Shown piece by piece: positions 36,671-45,506 of a stretch of 64,000 bases of DNA. The notes below the pieces were generated by a model that ran no database searches, had not been told where the DNA came from, and was given only the letters and a program-made list of their open reading frames with translations. The translations under genes were made by a program, and so were the position numbers. Position 1 is the first letter of the stretch; each line of letters opens with the position of its first letter. The DNA is from Mesobacterium pallidum (GTDB taxonomy: Bacteria; Pseudomonadota; Alphaproteobacteria; Rhodobacterales; Rhodobacteraceae): positions 62,001 through 126,000 of the forward strand of contig NZ_JAIMID010000012.1 of NCBI RefSeq assembly GCF_019966535.1, written 5' to 3'.

Positions 36671-37885
36671 TCAGCGGCCCGGTTCGGCCACAGTGCCTTG
36701 TTCGATTAGGGTGTCGATTTGCCCGGTGTCGTACGCGAGCTCTTGTAAAATCGCCCGGGTGTCAGCACCCAGTTCGCGGCGCCCAAGCCAGCGCAGCCGT
36801 CCCGGCGTCTTGTCCAGCTTTGGCACGGGTCCGACGACCTTGGTGTCGTCGCCCTCCACCCCAACAATGTCCCTTCGCGCGGCGATCTGCGGATCGGCCA
36901 GGATGTCATCGACGTCATAGACCATCGCAGCCACGGCATCGTGGGCCTGGAAGATGTCAATCGCCTTCTGCGCGTCATGCTGTGCCACAAATGCGCCGAG
37001 ACGGTCCACAATCTCGTCCATGTGCTCCGCGAAGCCATCGAGGCTTTGGAATTGCGGCTGTTCCGCCCATTCCTTTCCGCCCGCGGCTTCCAGAAGCCGC
37101 CGCCCGGTCGCGGCACTGCCTGCGCTGATTGTGACCCATTTCCCGTCGCGGGCGCGAAACACCCCCGCCGGGGCGTAGGAATTGGGCGCCTGGAGCCCGT
37201 TTCGGTCAACCGGCAGCCCCGCGCCGGTTCGCGTCGGAACGTGATAGTCGATCAGGCGCAACAGCGGCTCGAAAATAGCCAGGTCCACCACTTGCCCCCG
37301 GGCGCGGCCGTTCTGCACCGCATGCAGCGCCATCATCGCGCCGTAGGCCGCCATCAGGCCTGTGGTCGAATCCGCAGCGGGAAAGCCGGGGTGCATCGGC
37401 GCGTTGTCGGCAAAGCCGGTGATGTGCGCCAGTCCGCTCATGGCCTCGCCGGCCCGACCGAAACCCGGCCACGAGGCGCGCGGCCCCGTCTGGCCATAGC
37501 CCGAGATCCGCACGATCACCAGATCGGGGTTCCACTCATGCAGGACCTCTGGGGCCAACCCTGCCCGTTCCAGAACACCGGGTCGAAAGTTCTCGATAAG
37601 CACATGGGCGTTTTCGACCAGCCGGCGCAGAATGGCGCGGCCGTCTTCACTCTTCCAATCCAGCGCCATCAGACGCTTGTTTCGTGCCAGGGTCTTCCAC
37701 CAGGCGCCAACGCCATCACTGGCCCGCGCGCTCAGTACCCGCAGCATGTCACCCTGCCCCGGACGCTCGATCTTGACCACGTCGGCGCCAAAATCGGACA
37801 GCAATGCGCCGCACATCGGTGCTGCGATCACATGCCCCAGTTCAATCACCCTGACATCGCTCAGTGGCCCATTTTCCATTTTCAC
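36671..37885 (-). CDS. CaiB/BaiF family CoA transferase
   Basis: 404-residue class III CoA transferase, first gene of its operon. GTG at 37885 has GAGG at good distance; ATG two codons later is the alternative. Motifs: FGADVVKIERPG, NKRLMALDWKSEDG, and AADSTTGL with the active-site Asp. The racemase GHD motif is absent (PGFGRAG), favouring CoA transfer. Confidence 0.87.
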   Translation of the reverse strand: MKMENGPLSDVRVIELGHVIAAPMCGALLSDFGADVVKIERPGQGDMLRVLSARASDGVGAWWKTLARNKRLMALDWKSEDGRAILRRLVENAHVLIENFRPGVLERAGLAPEVLHEWNPDLVIVRISGYGQTGPRASWPGFGRAGEAMSGLAHITGFADNAPMHPGFPAADSTTGLMAAYGAMMALHAVQNGRARGQVVDLAIFEPLLRLIDYHVPTRTGAGLPVDRNGLQAPNSYAPAGVFRARDGKWVTISAGSAATGRRLLEAAGGKEWAEQPQFQSLDGFAEHMDEIVDRLGAFVAQHDAQKAIDIFQAHDAVAAMVYDVDDILADPQIAARRDIVGVEGDDTKVVGPVPKLDKTPGRLRWLGRRELGADTRAILQELAYDTGQIDTLIEQGTVAEPGR

Positions 37886-38041
37886 GTGTCTGCCTCGTTC
37901 TGCGAATTTTCCGACGTCAAGCCCTAGTTTGCGGCTCTGAAAGCCTCATTCTGCTCGGAACTAGAATCCATTGCGAGAACAATCGAACAACCGTTAGATC
38001 GCCGAAACGAGCCGATGTTTTTTCACTTGACGGAGGAAAGA
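37886..38041. promoter_or_regulatory. Divergent promoter region, CaiB operon versus split-ligase operon
   Basis: This 156-base gap carries spaced arms CTAGTT (37924-37929) and AACTAG (37959-37964), an inverted repeat with centres 35 bp apart. TTGCGA with TTAGAT 17 bases later could serve the rightward operon but both boxes are weak. No CACATATGTG copy is present, so these operons are probably controlled differently from those further right. Confidence 0.4.
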
Positions 38042-39457
38042 ATGGCAGAGCCAAACACGAATCGAATGACGGCATGCCGGCCCACGGTAGCCGACGCACT
38101 GGACGGGTTGTTCGACCCTCGCACCATTGCGGTGGTCGGCGCGTCCCGCACCAAGGGCAAGTTGGGGCAGGCCGTCATGGCCCTGCTGAAGAGCAACGGT
38201 TACAGCGGCACGATTATCCCCGTGAACCCTTCGGGCGGCGAGATCGAAGGCCTTCCGGCTGTGCGCAGTCTGGACGAGATTGACAGCCCGATCGACGTGG
38301 TTGTGCTGGCAACGCCGGTCGGGGTCGCGCTGGACGCTCTGGAGACCTGCACCAGGCTCGATGTAAAGGTCGTGGTCGGGGTCACCTCGGGCTTTTCCGA
38401 AGCCGGGGAAGAAGGGCATGACAACGAAGAGCGCTTGCGCCGGATCATGCAAGACGCGCCCTTCAGACTGGTCGGACCGAACTGCGAAGGCGTGGTGCGC
38501 CCCGCGGCGGACCTGCAACTGACCTTCAGCCCGATGTTCAACGATCTTCGGCCTGGTCCCGTGGCCATGATTTCCCAGTCCGGCGCGCTTGCGGGCCTTA
38601 TGGCGTTGCGCCTGGGCGAACGCGGCGTGGGCATCAACGCCATCGTTTCCAGCGGCAACGAAACCGACCTGACCGCAGCGGACCTGCTGGATTATCTGGG
38701 CAACGACCCCCAGACGCGGGTGGTTCTTTGCTACGTCGAGGAACTGCGCGACGGACGCCGTTTTTCCGAAGCGGCCCAGCGGCTGACACAGGCGGGGAAG
38801 CATATTGTCGCGGTCAAGGGTGGGCGCAGCCGCGCCGGGTCACGCGCGGTCCAGTCGCATACCGGCGCCATGGCCGGGGACGACCGGGTGATCAGCGCGG
38901 TCTTTCGCGAAACCGGTGTCATCCGCGCCCGTGAATCCGTCGCCGCCGTCGATGCCGTGACGGCGCTCGCCGCGGGTCGACGACCTGCCGGAAACAGGGT
39001 CGGGATCATTTCTGTCACCGGCGGGCTTGGCGTCGAAATGACCGACTTGGCCGAAAGCGCCGGCTTCGAGGTTCCGGTGCTGGATGAAACGACGCAGACG
39101 GCGCTGTCGCGCTATGTGCCCTTTTATGGGTCGGTGACAAACCCGGTCGATCTGACCGGTGTGGTTTTGGCGAATCCCACATATGTCGGACGCTGTCTGG
39201 AGGCCGTTGCCGCCGATCCGGGCGTGGATATTGCCATCGCAATTATCACATTTGTGCCAGATCAGCAGTTCATCGAGGCCTTGGCCGAGGCGTTCGACAG
39301 CACAGACAAGCCGATTCTGATCGTCTGGACCGGTTCGGCACGCAGCAATGCCTCGGGCGAGGCGCTGCGCGAACGAGCCGTTCCTGTCTATGATTCGCCC
39401 GCTCGGGCGGCATCGGGCCTCGCCGCACTCGCGGTCGCGACAGGAGAAGTGGCATGA
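38042..39457 (+). CDS. Acyl-CoA synthetase, NDP-forming, alpha subunit
   Basis: 471-residue alpha subunit: CoA-binding domain (TIAVVGASRTKGKLG) and the two ligase domains with phospho-His motif QSHTGAMAGDD. The ATP-grasp part is encoded by the next gene, overlapping by 4 bases, so this is a split version of the fused enzymes found elsewhere in the window. GGAGG precedes ATG 38042. It probably activates the acid processed by the rest of this operon. Confidence 0.9.
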   Translation: MAEPNTNRMTACRPTVADALDGLFDPRTIAVVGASRTKGKLGQAVMALLKSNGYSGTIIPVNPSGGEIEGLPAVRSLDEIDSPIDVVVLATPVGVALDALETCTRLDVKVVVGVTSGFSEAGEEGHDNEERLRRIMQDAPFRLVGPNCEGVVRPAADLQLTFSPMFNDLRPGPVAMISQSGALAGLMALRLGERGVGINAIVSSGNETDLTAADLLDYLGNDPQTRVVLCYVEELRDGRRFSEAAQRLTQAGKHIVAVKGGRSRAGSRAVQSHTGAMAGDDRVISAVFRETGVIRARESVAAVDAVTALAAGRRPAGNRVGIISVTGGLGVEMTDLAESAGFEVPVLDETTQTALSRYVPFYGSVTNPVDLTGVVLANPTYVGRCLEAVAADPGVDIAIAIITFVPDQQFIEALAEAFDSTDKPILIVWTGSARSNASGEALRERAVPVYDSPARAASGLAALAVATGEVA

Positions 39458-40125
39458 CCCAAAGAGAAACGCTGGAAAACTGGCAGCGTGCCGGGCGCAC
39501 GGTTATCCACGAGGCCGATGCGAAGGATCTGCTGCAACGGATTGGAATCCCGGTGCCCCGACGTGACCCCGACCACGGGCGCTGTGTCGCCAAGCTGTGT
39601 CACGATGACTATCCGCATAAGTCCGATCACGGGCTCGTCCGTTTGGGTCTTTCCCCCGACGAGGCGAAACAGGCCGCCGCGGAAATGGCGGAACGTTTTG
39701 CGGGCGGCACGGCGCTGATCGAGGAAATGGAAGAAGGGTCCGTGGCCGAATGGATTATCGGCTGCAAACGCGACGACACCTTTGGTCCGATCGTTCTGGC
39801 CGGTCCTGGCGGCATCCTTGTAGAACTGATTGATGCCGCCGAAATCAGGCTTGCGCCCGCCACCCCGCAAACTGCCGCGGCCATGCTGCGATCGGGTCCG
39901 GGGGCGCGGTTGCTGACTGGACTACGCGGCGCAGAACCGGCCGACAAAGATGCCCTGGCAGACCTGATTTCACGCATATCTGTTTTCTTTGCCGAGAACG
40001 CCGATCTGATCTCGGAAATTGAAATCAACCCTGTGATGGTTCGGGCCGACGGGAAGGGATTGGTCGCCGCCGATGCCTTGATCGTTTTGTCATCAAAGGC
40101 GGACGGACAGGAGAAATCAACGTGA
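39454..40125 (+). CDS. Acyl-CoA synthetase, NDP-forming, beta (ATP-grasp) subunit
   Basis: 223-residue ATP-grasp protein. HEADAKDLLQRIGIPVP and PHKSDHGLVRLGL match the beta part of NDP-forming ligases, and EIEINPVMV is the metal/ATP-binding end motif. It forms a two-subunit ligase with the preceding alpha subunit, with translational coupling through ATGA on the left and GTGA on the right. Confidence 0.9.
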   Translation: MTQRETLENWQRAGRTVIHEADAKDLLQRIGIPVPRRDPDHGRCVAKLCHDDYPHKSDHGLVRLGLSPDEAKQAAAEMAERFAGGTALIEEMEEGSVAEWIIGCKRDDTFGPIVLAGPGGILVELIDAAEIRLAPATPQTAAAMLRSGPGARLLTGLRGAEPADKDALADLISRISVFFAENADLISEIEINPVMVRADGKGLVAADALIVLSSKADGQEKST

Positions 40126-40622
40126 TACGTCACCCTTTTGGAGAGTTGTCACTTGGCCAGACCGGCATTTCGAGCGGTCGGACGATGACCGAAACCGATG
40201 TCGTCAATTTCTGCATGTTGACCGGGAACTGGCTGGAACTTCACTCCAACGTCGAGCACGCCAAATCGTCTCTGTATGGCCAGCGCCTCGTGCAGGGCAG
40301 CCTCGTGTTCTCGATCGTCAATGCGATGATCCCCTTCGACAGTTCCGTGCTGGCCGCTTTCTATGGCTGTGACAAGCTACGCTTTTTGCGGCCCACTTTT
40401 ATCAACGACACCCTTTGGGCCCGCACCGAAATCATCGACCTGAAGGACCATGACGAAAGGCACGGCGTCGTGACCAGCAAACTGGAAGGCATCAACCAGC
40501 GGGACGAAACGGTCCTGCGCTGCGAGTTCAGCCTGCTGATCCGCAAGTCGCGTCTGGATCGCCCCGGAGAACCGGCCAAAATCCGTGCGGCGCACGACAA
40601 GACACAAGGACAGAGCGCATGA
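40122..40622 (+). CDS. MaoC-like hotdog protein with altered active site
   Basis: 166-residue single hotdog domain, GTG start overlapping the ligase stop. In the hydratase motif the His is kept but Asp is replaced by Asn (TGNWLELH), and the helix reads GQRLVQGSL instead of the usual AHG. Hydration may therefore be weak or replaced by another role such as thioester binding or thioester hydrolysis. It overlaps the following dehydrogenase gene by 4 bases, so it acts in the same pathway. Confidence 0.8.
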   Translation: MIRHPFGELSLGQTGISSGRTMTETDVVNFCMLTGNWLELHSNVEHAKSSLYGQRLVQGSLVFSIVNAMIPFDSSVLAAFYGCDKLRFLRPTFINDTLWARTEIIDLKDHDERHGVVTSKLEGINQRDETVLRCEFSLLIRKSRLDRPGEPAKIRAAHDKTQGQSA

Positions 40623-41761
40623 ACTTTCTGACACCCGAGCAAGAGATGTGGCGCGCCACCGTCGAGCGTTTCGTCGACGAAGAGATCGGCCGCGATTATA
40701 TCCGCAATTGCGACCGCGAGCGCAAATACCCCTACGAAGCCTATGAAAAAGTGGCCAAGCAGGGCTGGCTCGGCATCCTGTTTTCAGAAGAGAGCGGCGG
40801 TCTTGGCGGTGACATCATGGATTATGCCCTGATGTGCGAAGGGTTGGCCAAATACGGCTTTGACTTCTCGACCGGGTTGATGGTGGCGACGTTCACCGCG
40901 ATGAATGTCGAGAAATTCGGCACGCCCGAGCAAAAAGAGCGGTACATCCAGCCCTTCCTCAATGGCGACATCCGCTTTTCGATCTCGATTTCCGAACCGG
41001 GCGCGGGGTCGGATGCGGCATCGACAAAGACCCGCGCGCGGCGCGACGGCAACGGCTGGGTCGTCAACGGGCAGAAACTGTGGTGCTCGGGCGCTGCGGC
41101 CGATAACGCAATCCTTGCAATGCTGACCCGGACCGACCCCGACGCGCCCAAACACAAGGGGCTGTCGGTTTTCCTGATCCCCAATGACACCGAAGGTCTG
41201 GACATCCGCAAGCTGCCGACCATGGCGCGCCGCGCAACCGGCACCACCGAGATTTTCGTGGACGACGTGAAACTGCCGGCCGATGCGCTGCTGGGCACGG
41301 AAAACGATGGCTGGAAGATCATCACCGACCATCTGGAACTGGAACGCGTGGCCGTGGCCGCCGCCTATGTGGGCAATGCCCAGACAGCCGTAGACGATGC
41401 TCTGCGCTACGCCCACGAACGGATTCAGTTCGACAAGCCGATCTTCGACTTTCAGGTGATCCGCCACATGCTGGCCGACATGCAGACCCAGGTCGATGCC
41501 GCCCGGCTGTTGGTTTATCGCGCCGCCAGCCTGGCCGCAGCCAAGACGCCCTGCACGCGAGAGGTCTCGATGGCAAAGCTCTATGCCTCCGAGACGCTGC
41601 AGACGGTGACGCGCAACGGAATGCAGATCCTGGGTGGCCACTCGATGCTGCCCGAAGCAGATATGGAGCGGTATTTCCGCGAAGGGATGCAAAGCACCAT
41701 CGGCGGCGGAACCTCGCAGATTCAGCGTACGCTCATCGCCAAGACCATGCGCCCGGGCTAA
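40619..41761 (+). CDS. Acyl-CoA dehydrogenase
   Basis: 380-residue dehydrogenase with SISEPGAGSDAAS and a C-terminal signature in which the usual base Glu is Gly (IGGGTSQIQ). The Glu in LELER occupies the isovaleryl-type position and probably serves as base. Electrons would go to ETF. It follows the hotdog gene with ATGA overlap and precedes the thiolase-like/DUF35 pair by 47 bases. Confidence 0.88.
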   Translation: MNFLTPEQEMWRATVERFVDEEIGRDYIRNCDRERKYPYEAYEKVAKQGWLGILFSEESGGLGGDIMDYALMCEGLAKYGFDFSTGLMVATFTAMNVEKFGTPEQKERYIQPFLNGDIRFSISISEPGAGSDAASTKTRARRDGNGWVVNGQKLWCSGAAADNAILAMLTRTDPDAPKHKGLSVFLIPNDTEGLDIRKLPTMARRATGTTEIFVDDVKLPADALLGTENDGWKIITDHLELERVAVAAAYVGNAQTAVDDALRYAHERIQFDKPIFDFQVIRHMLADMQTQVDAARLLVYRAASLAAAKTPCTREVSMAKLYASETLQTVTRNGMQILGGHSMLPEADMERYFREGMQSTIGGGTSQIQRTLIAKTMRPG

Positions 41762-41808
41762 CAGTTCGGGGCGCACCGGGACAGCCCGACAAGAAGGAGA
41801 AAGAGCAT

Positions 41809-42981
41809 ATGAAGAACGGACGAGAACCGGTGGTCGTCGGCATCGCCGACGCGCCGCTGAAGGACGGCAAGTTCGTCACCAAGGCTTCGGTCCTTGGTCA
41901 TGCCGCATTTGTGGCAAAAGCCGCCGTCGAAGAAGCAGGACTGAAGTTGAGCGATGTCGACGGTCTTCTGACGGCCGGCATGTGGGGGGTCCCCGGCCCC
42001 GGCCAACTGGCCACGGTGACGCTGGGCGAATATCTGGGCATCATGCCGACATTCGTCGATGGCACGAATATTGGCGGTTCGGCATTCGAGGCCCATATCG
42101 CACATGCCGCCATGGCTCTTCGCGAAGGCTATTGCGAGGTTGCGCTGATTGTCTACAGCTCGGACCAGAAATCCCTGCGCAGCCGCAATCTAGGGGGTCG
42201 GCCTTCAGTCCTGTCCATGCAGCATGAAACGCCTTACGGAATGCCCACGCCTGTGGGCGGCTATGCGATGGCCGCACAGCGCCATATGCATGAATTTGGC
42301 ACCACGTCCGAGAATCTGGCCGAAATCGCCGTCGCGACGCGGAAATGGGCACAGTTGAACCCCGAGGCGACGCGTCGCGATCCGCTGTCCATTGACGACG
42401 TGCTGTCCAGCACGATGATCTCGGAGCCGCTGCATCTGCTCGATTGCTGTCTCGTCACCGACGGGGCCGGCGCCCTCGTCATGACCACCGCCGAGCGGGC
42501 CAAGGACCTCAACACCCGTCCCGTCGCGGTCAAGGGCTATGGCGAGGCGCATACCCACTGGGCCATCGGCGAAATGCCGGACCTCGCCCGCCTGCTTCCC
42601 GCGCAAAAGGCCGGGGAACGCGCAATAAAAATGGCCGGGGTGAGCCATTCGGATATCGACCTGGTCGAGATCTATGACAGCTTTACCATCACCGTGCTGC
42701 TCTCGCTCGAGGCTCTCGGCTTCTGCAAGATCGGCGAAGGCGGGGATTTCGTGTCGGGCCAGCGCACGGCACCAGGCGGGGCGTTCCCAATGAACACCAG
42801 CGGCGGCGGCCTCTCGGCGCTGCATCCGGGCATGTTCGGAATGTTCCTGCTGATCGAGGCCGTCCGGCAGCTTCGCGGCGAAGGCGGCGAGCGCCAGGTC
42901 AAGGGCGCCGAGACCGCTCTGGTGCATGGTACCGGGGGTACGCTTTCCTCAGGTGCGACCGTGATTTTGCAGAAGGGCTAA
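41809..42981 (+). CDS. Thiolase-like protein without nucleophile Cys (possible aldolase component)
   Basis: 390-residue thiolase-superfamily protein. Where thiolases have the nucleophile Cys it reads TNIGGSAFEAH, with no Cys; the first His position is Tyr (EIYDSFTI) and the GHPxG motif is LHPGMFG. It therefore cannot be a normal thiolase. The next gene is a DUF35 protein, 4 bases on, the arrangement of Ltp2-ChsH2-type retro-aldolases and of archaeal thiolase complexes. Cleavage of a branched 3-hydroxyacyl-CoA is a plausible role, inferred. A paralogous pair sits at 62480-64000. Confidence 0.85.
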   Translation: MKNGREPVVVGIADAPLKDGKFVTKASVLGHAAFVAKAAVEEAGLKLSDVDGLLTAGMWGVPGPGQLATVTLGEYLGIMPTFVDGTNIGGSAFEAHIAHAAMALREGYCEVALIVYSSDQKSLRSRNLGGRPSVLSMQHETPYGMPTPVGGYAMAAQRHMHEFGTTSENLAEIAVATRKWAQLNPEATRRDPLSIDDVLSSTMISEPLHLLDCCLVTDGAGALVMTTAERAKDLNTRPVAVKGYGEAHTHWAIGEMPDLARLLPAQKAGERAIKMAGVSHSDIDLVEIYDSFTITVLLSLEALGFCKIGEGGDFVSGQRTAPGGAFPMNTSGGGLSALHPGMFGMFLLIEAVRQLRGEGGERQVKGAETALVHGTGGTLSSGATVILQKG

Positions 42982-42985
42982 GACG

Positions 42986-43390
42986 ATGAGCATTGAAAAA
43001 CCGCTTCCGGTGATCGACCATGACAGTGCCCCCTATTGGGAGGCCACGCGCGAGGGCCGCCTCGACATCCCGCTTTGCGGCGATTGCGGCAAACATCATT
43101 TCTATCCCCGCTCTATTTGCCCGTATTGCCATTCCGACAATCTGCGCTTCAACACCGTGAGCGGACGCGGCAAGGTGCATACCTTCACCATCGCGCGCCG
43201 TCCGGCAGGGCCGACTTTCGCGGATGACGTGCCATATGTCGTGGCATTGATCGAGCTGGAGGAAGGCCCCCGGATGATGAGCCGGATCCAGACCGGCGAC
43301 CCCGAGAAGGTTCATATCGGGGCCAAGGTGGAAGTGACGTTCGTCAAGGCAACCGACGAAGTGACTTTTCCCTACTTCAAAATGACCTGA
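42986..43390 (+). CDS. DUF35 zinc-ribbon/OB-fold protein
   Basis: 134-residue protein with an N-terminal zinc ribbon (CGDC about 12 residues before CPYC) followed by an OB-fold (SGRGKVHTFT, then ALIELEEGPRMMSR). DUF35 proteins bind thiolase-like partners and help channel acyl-CoA. It is the last gene of the operon and is followed by a terminator hairpin. Confidence 0.9.
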   Translation: MSIEKPLPVIDHDSAPYWEATREGRLDIPLCGDCGKHHFYPRSICPYCHSDNLRFNTVSGRGKVHTFTIARRPAGPTFADDVPYVVALIELEEGPRMMSRIQTGDPEKVHIGAKVEVTFVKATDEVTFPYFKMT

Positions 43391-43425
43391 GGCCAGAGGC
43401 ACCGCCACTTCGGGGCCGAATGTGG

Positions 43426-43466
43426 AAGAGCCGTCGCAGAGGTTGTCTGCGGTGGCTCTTCGCTTT
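43426..43466 (+). terminator. Rho-independent-like terminator of the rightward operon
   Basis: Stem with arms 43426-43439 and 43447-43460 (AAGAGCCGTCGCAG against CTGCGGTGGCTCTT, 12 of 14 pairs), 7-base loop, followed by CGCTTTT. It lies 36 bases after the DUF35 stop and before the convergent TRAP gene. Confidence 0.75.
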
Positions 43467-43473
43467 TCGGAGG

Positions 43474-45417
43474 TCACCCGGCGCGGCCGGGCTGCGGTGC
43501 TCCGCGCAAAAACCGCCACGCCAAGAGCCCGGCCAGCGCCAGCCCACCAACGATGTCGGCCGCAGGCGCGGCGTAAAACAGCAAGCCGGCAGCCGACAGG
43601 AACAGCAACCGGCCGATGACCGGCACCTTTCCACGAAACCAGCCGCTTGTGCCGACGCTGACGGCAAAAACCGCGGCGCAGGCCACGCCCATATCCAGTA
43701 GGATTTGCACCGTGCCGCCCTGGGCCAGTATGCCCGGCCGGAACACAAAGAGAAACGGCACCACATAGATCGCTCCGGCCAACATCAGCGCGCGACCCGC
43801 CACCCGCCAGAAATTGGCCCCTGCCAGGGCGGCGGCGGCATAGACACTGGCGCAGACCGGTGGCGTGATGGCCGACAGGATCGCATAGTAGAAGACAAAA
43901 AGATGAGCCGTCAGTTCGGGTAGGCCAAGCCGCACGAGACTGGGCGCGGCGATTGCCGCCGCCAGCACATAGGAGGCCGTCGTCGGCACGTCCATACCCA
44001 GCAAGATCGCCAGCACCGCCGCCAGCAACAGGGCCACGATCAACCCCTGACCGGACACAGAGAACAACAGGTTCGAGACTTTGACCCCGGCACCCGTCGC
44101 CGTCAGAACCTTGACGACGATGGCGGCGCAGGCTAGCAGCGCGGCGATCATCACCAACGCCCGCCCTGCTTCGATCATCCCCTCATAGAGGTCGCGCGCC
44201 AGCTTGGCCCAAGAGGCCAGCACGCCCTGCTCTCTTCCGTCACGCGCGAACGGGCGCACCACCACACAGGCCAAAACCAGTATGATAACAGCACCGGCAC
44301 CTGCAAAGCTCGGCGTGTAGCCGTTGAACAGGAAGTAGACCATCGCCGCGATGGGAAGAAACAAGGGAATTGACTTGTCCGGTGCGAGGAATTCCGCCGG
44401 TTCGGGCATTTCGCTCCTCGGTGTCGGTTGCAACCCTGTGCGACGCGCATAGAGATCCACCCCGAGCCATACCGCCAGGTAGTAGAGAAATGCCGGACCG
44501 ATCGCCGCAACGACAATGTCGGTATAGGGAATGTTCAGGAACTCAGCCATGATGAAGGCCGCTGCCCCCATCACCGGCGGCGTAAGCTGGCCGGCGGAGG
44601 AGGCAACGGCCTCGACCGCCCCGGCAAAGGCCGGTGGATAGCGCAGCCGCTTCATCGTGGGAATGGTGATCGAGCCGGTCGCCATGACGTTGGCCACTGC
44701 CGAACCGGTCACCGTCCCGAACATCGCCGAAGACAGGGCACAGACCTTTGCCGGGCCGCCATACGTTCGACCGGCGATCCACGTTGCCATTTTCATGAAA
44801 GCATCCGTTGCCCCGGTCGACAGCAGGAGCGCCCCCAGAAGCACATAGATCACGATGACCCGTGCCCCGATATCCGCAAGGTAGCCGAACAGGCCGGTGG
44901 TCGAGCTGTAAAATGTCTCGACAGCGGTACGTGCCGAAACGCGCGGCGGGCGCCAGGCGCCGTCGATCAGGTCATAGCCGAAATAGAAATAGATCACGGT
45001 GCAAAGGGCCAGCAGCGGCAGGAACCATCCGATCACCCGGCGCGCGGCCTCGAGGGTCAGCAGAACAGCTATCAGACCTGCCGCCTTGTCGATCGGCCCA
45101 TAGCGCACCATGATATCCGAAAAGCGATCCCGGTTCAGGATCACGTAGAGGCAAACCGCGAACGCCAGTAGTCCCAGCATGATGTCCACAGCCCGTTCAA
45201 TCCCGCTTCGCGCACCGGTCCGCGAGGCGCGTGCCGCATAAAGAAAGAACGCGCCGCCGATACCGAAACCGATAAAGATCGGCCGCTGAACCAGCGGTTC
45301 GAACTGCCCGAATAAGGCATTGTAGAAATGCAGAGCGACGAATGCCGCCAACAATACTCCAAGCGCCTGCCCTCCGCGCCGTTCCCAATTGGGTATTGCG
45401 GTCGATGTCTGCGTCAT
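43474..45417 (-). CDS. TRAP transporter fused permease (TAXI system)
   Basis: 647-residue permease in which the small (4-span) and large (12-span) TRAP subunits are fused, as usual for TAXI transporters. The large half shows LSSAMFGTVTGSAVANVMATG and ILLGMDVPTTASYVLAA. ATG 45417 follows GGAGAG. Its binding protein is encoded 89 bases upstream, separated by a hairpin. It probably imports the acid handled by the surrounding genes. Confidence 0.92.
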   Translation of the reverse strand: MTQTSTAIPNWERRGGQALGVLLAAFVALHFYNALFGQFEPLVQRPIFIGFGIGGAFFLYAARASRTGARSGIERAVDIMLGLLAFAVCLYVILNRDRFSDIMVRYGPIDKAAGLIAVLLTLEAARRVIGWFLPLLALCTVIYFYFGYDLIDGAWRPPRVSARTAVETFYSSTTGLFGYLADIGARVIVIYVLLGALLLSTGATDAFMKMATWIAGRTYGGPAKVCALSSAMFGTVTGSAVANVMATGSITIPTMKRLRYPPAFAGAVEAVASSAGQLTPPVMGAAAFIMAEFLNIPYTDIVVAAIGPAFLYYLAVWLGVDLYARRTGLQPTPRSEMPEPAEFLAPDKSIPLFLPIAAMVYFLFNGYTPSFAGAGAVIILVLACVVVRPFARDGREQGVLASWAKLARDLYEGMIEAGRALVMIAALLACAAIVVKVLTATGAGVKVSNLLFSVSGQGLIVALLLAAVLAILLGMDVPTTASYVLAAAIAAPSLVRLGLPELTAHLFVFYYAILSAITPPVCASVYAAAALAGANFWRVAGRALMLAGAIYVVPFLFVFRPGILAQGGTVQILLDMGVACAAVFAVSVGTSGWFRGKVPVIGRLLFLSAAGLLFYAAPAADIVGGLALAGLLAWRFLRGAPQPGRAG

Positions 45418-45440
45418 GTTCTCTCCGAGAGCGGTAACGG

Positions 45441-45461
45441 CGGGGTGCCCGCAGCACCCCG
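45441..45461 (-). promoter_or_regulatory. Intercistronic hairpin between TAXI binding protein and permease
   Basis: A perfect 8-bp stem (CGGGGTGC / GCACCCCG) with a 5-base loop and no T-run. Like the hairpins at 605-626 and 59204-59220 it lies directly after a binding-protein gene and probably protects that message or lowers permease expression. Confidence 0.6.
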
Positions 45462-45506
45462 TCTGGATCAGCCTATGGCCGCCGTCGTGACGGCCCGCGA
45501 TTCCGG

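Noticed and set aside
39178..39187. CACATATGTC, one mismatch from the palindrome
   Set aside because: It lies inside the split-ligase alpha gene, not before a start, and lacks the matching flanks.
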